Source: a virus
DNA length: 48,045 bases
Strand: one strand, 5' to 3'
IMG/VR virus record: IMGVR_UViG_3300006919_000091
Coordinates: 1 to 48,045 of that record
This document shows positions 48,022-48,045 of the stretch, in pieces. Below the pieces are notes generated by a model that had not been told where the DNA came from, made no database searches, and saw only the letters and a program-made list of their open reading frames with translations. Numbering within the stretch: position 1 is the first letter of the stretch; the number at the start of each line of letters is the position of its first letter. The translations under genes and the position numbers were made by a program.

Positions 48022-48045
48022 ATGGGATACGGAAAGTCCAAACCT
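48022..48045 (+). CDS. Start of a rightward gene (3' truncated)
   Basis: ATG at 48022 opens MGYGKSKP and runs off the window. The preceding TAATCTTTAAAAACAAAATT is the same A/T-rich leader type seen before confirmed genes here. A 'MGYGK' start is familiar from small phage proteins, but eight codons cannot identify the product. It implies that another rightward transcription unit begins outside the window. Confidence 0.4.

Noticed and set aside
1-48045. Circular or terminally redundant genome joined at the window ends
   Set aside because: The first and last ~20 bases share no overlap, and both edges lie in genes; the window looks like a slice.
1-48045. tRNA genes or CRISPR arrays
   Set aside because: No cloverleaf or TTCGAATC-type T-loop was noticed in the few non-coding gaps and no regularly spaced identical repeats; the five early elements are irregularly spaced promoters, not an array.

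Overview
The window reads as a large slice of the genome of a double-stranded DNA tailed phage, most likely short-tailed (podovirus-like), infecting a marine member of the Bacteroidota/Flavobacteriia. The phage call rests on a complete packaging and head module (terminase, portal, scaffold, major capsid protein), a P22 gp10-like tail hub and a run of internal virion proteins. The host call is an inference. Coding is AT-rich and very dense. Start codons are preceded by A/T-rich leaders rather than Shine-Dalgarno motifs. The tail fibre carries GNVGIGTTSP repeats that are common in flavobacterial surface and phage proteins. One secreted protein has a signal peptide ending in ATAQ, which is typical of Bacteroidota.

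Layout. From 1 to 31.4 kb all genes run rightward (late, structural arm): a tail/adhesin gene open at the left edge with a LamG-like fold; a GIY-YIG homing endonuclease; tail-fibre genes; a 3TM holin; a GroES-like protein; small and large terminase; portal; scaffold; major capsid protein; three connector-type proteins; a 2488-residue tail hub; three internal-virion-like proteins ending in a 1905-residue giant; and a cluster of small basic and membrane proteins. From 31.4 to 47.7 kb all genes run leftward (early/middle arm): class I ribonucleotide reductase (nrdA, nrdB), thymidylate synthase, two MazG-type pyrophosphohydrolases (one fused to a GIY-YIG-like domain), an endonuclease I-like resolvase, a secreted CAP-domain protein, a T7 gp4-like primase-helicase, an SSB-like protein, a RecE-like exonuclease next to an ERF annealase, a sigma-70 family factor, an HTH protein, an ATP-dependent DNA ligase and about 18 small early proteins. 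The two arms converge on a hairpin at 31391-31424. A 342-base non-coding stretch at 47680-48021 separates the leftward arm from a new rightward gene that starts at 48022 and runs off the window.

How the genes work together. The small early genes are punctuated by five copies of a strictly spaced promoter-like element. They are followed by regulators (sigma factor, HTH protein), then recombination and replication genes and dNTP synthesis, and the rightward arm then builds and fills the virion. No DNA polymerase, RNA polymerase or endolysin was recognised. Since both window ends cut into or just start genes, these may lie outside.

Most notable observations: (1) the five-copy element TTACAAA(C/G)TAAATACG-N9-GGATAAT, which in three cases contains the stop codon of the gene before it; (2) a two-box element (GACAAATACCC, 19-20 bases, GCTAATGTCACA) present upstream of the HTH gene and again in the divergent intergenic region; (3) a sigma-70 region-2-like stretch buried in the 1905-residue virion protein; (4) a GIY-YIG/MazG fusion; (5) a secreted CAP-domain protein; (6) a lambda-type deviant Walker A in the terminase.
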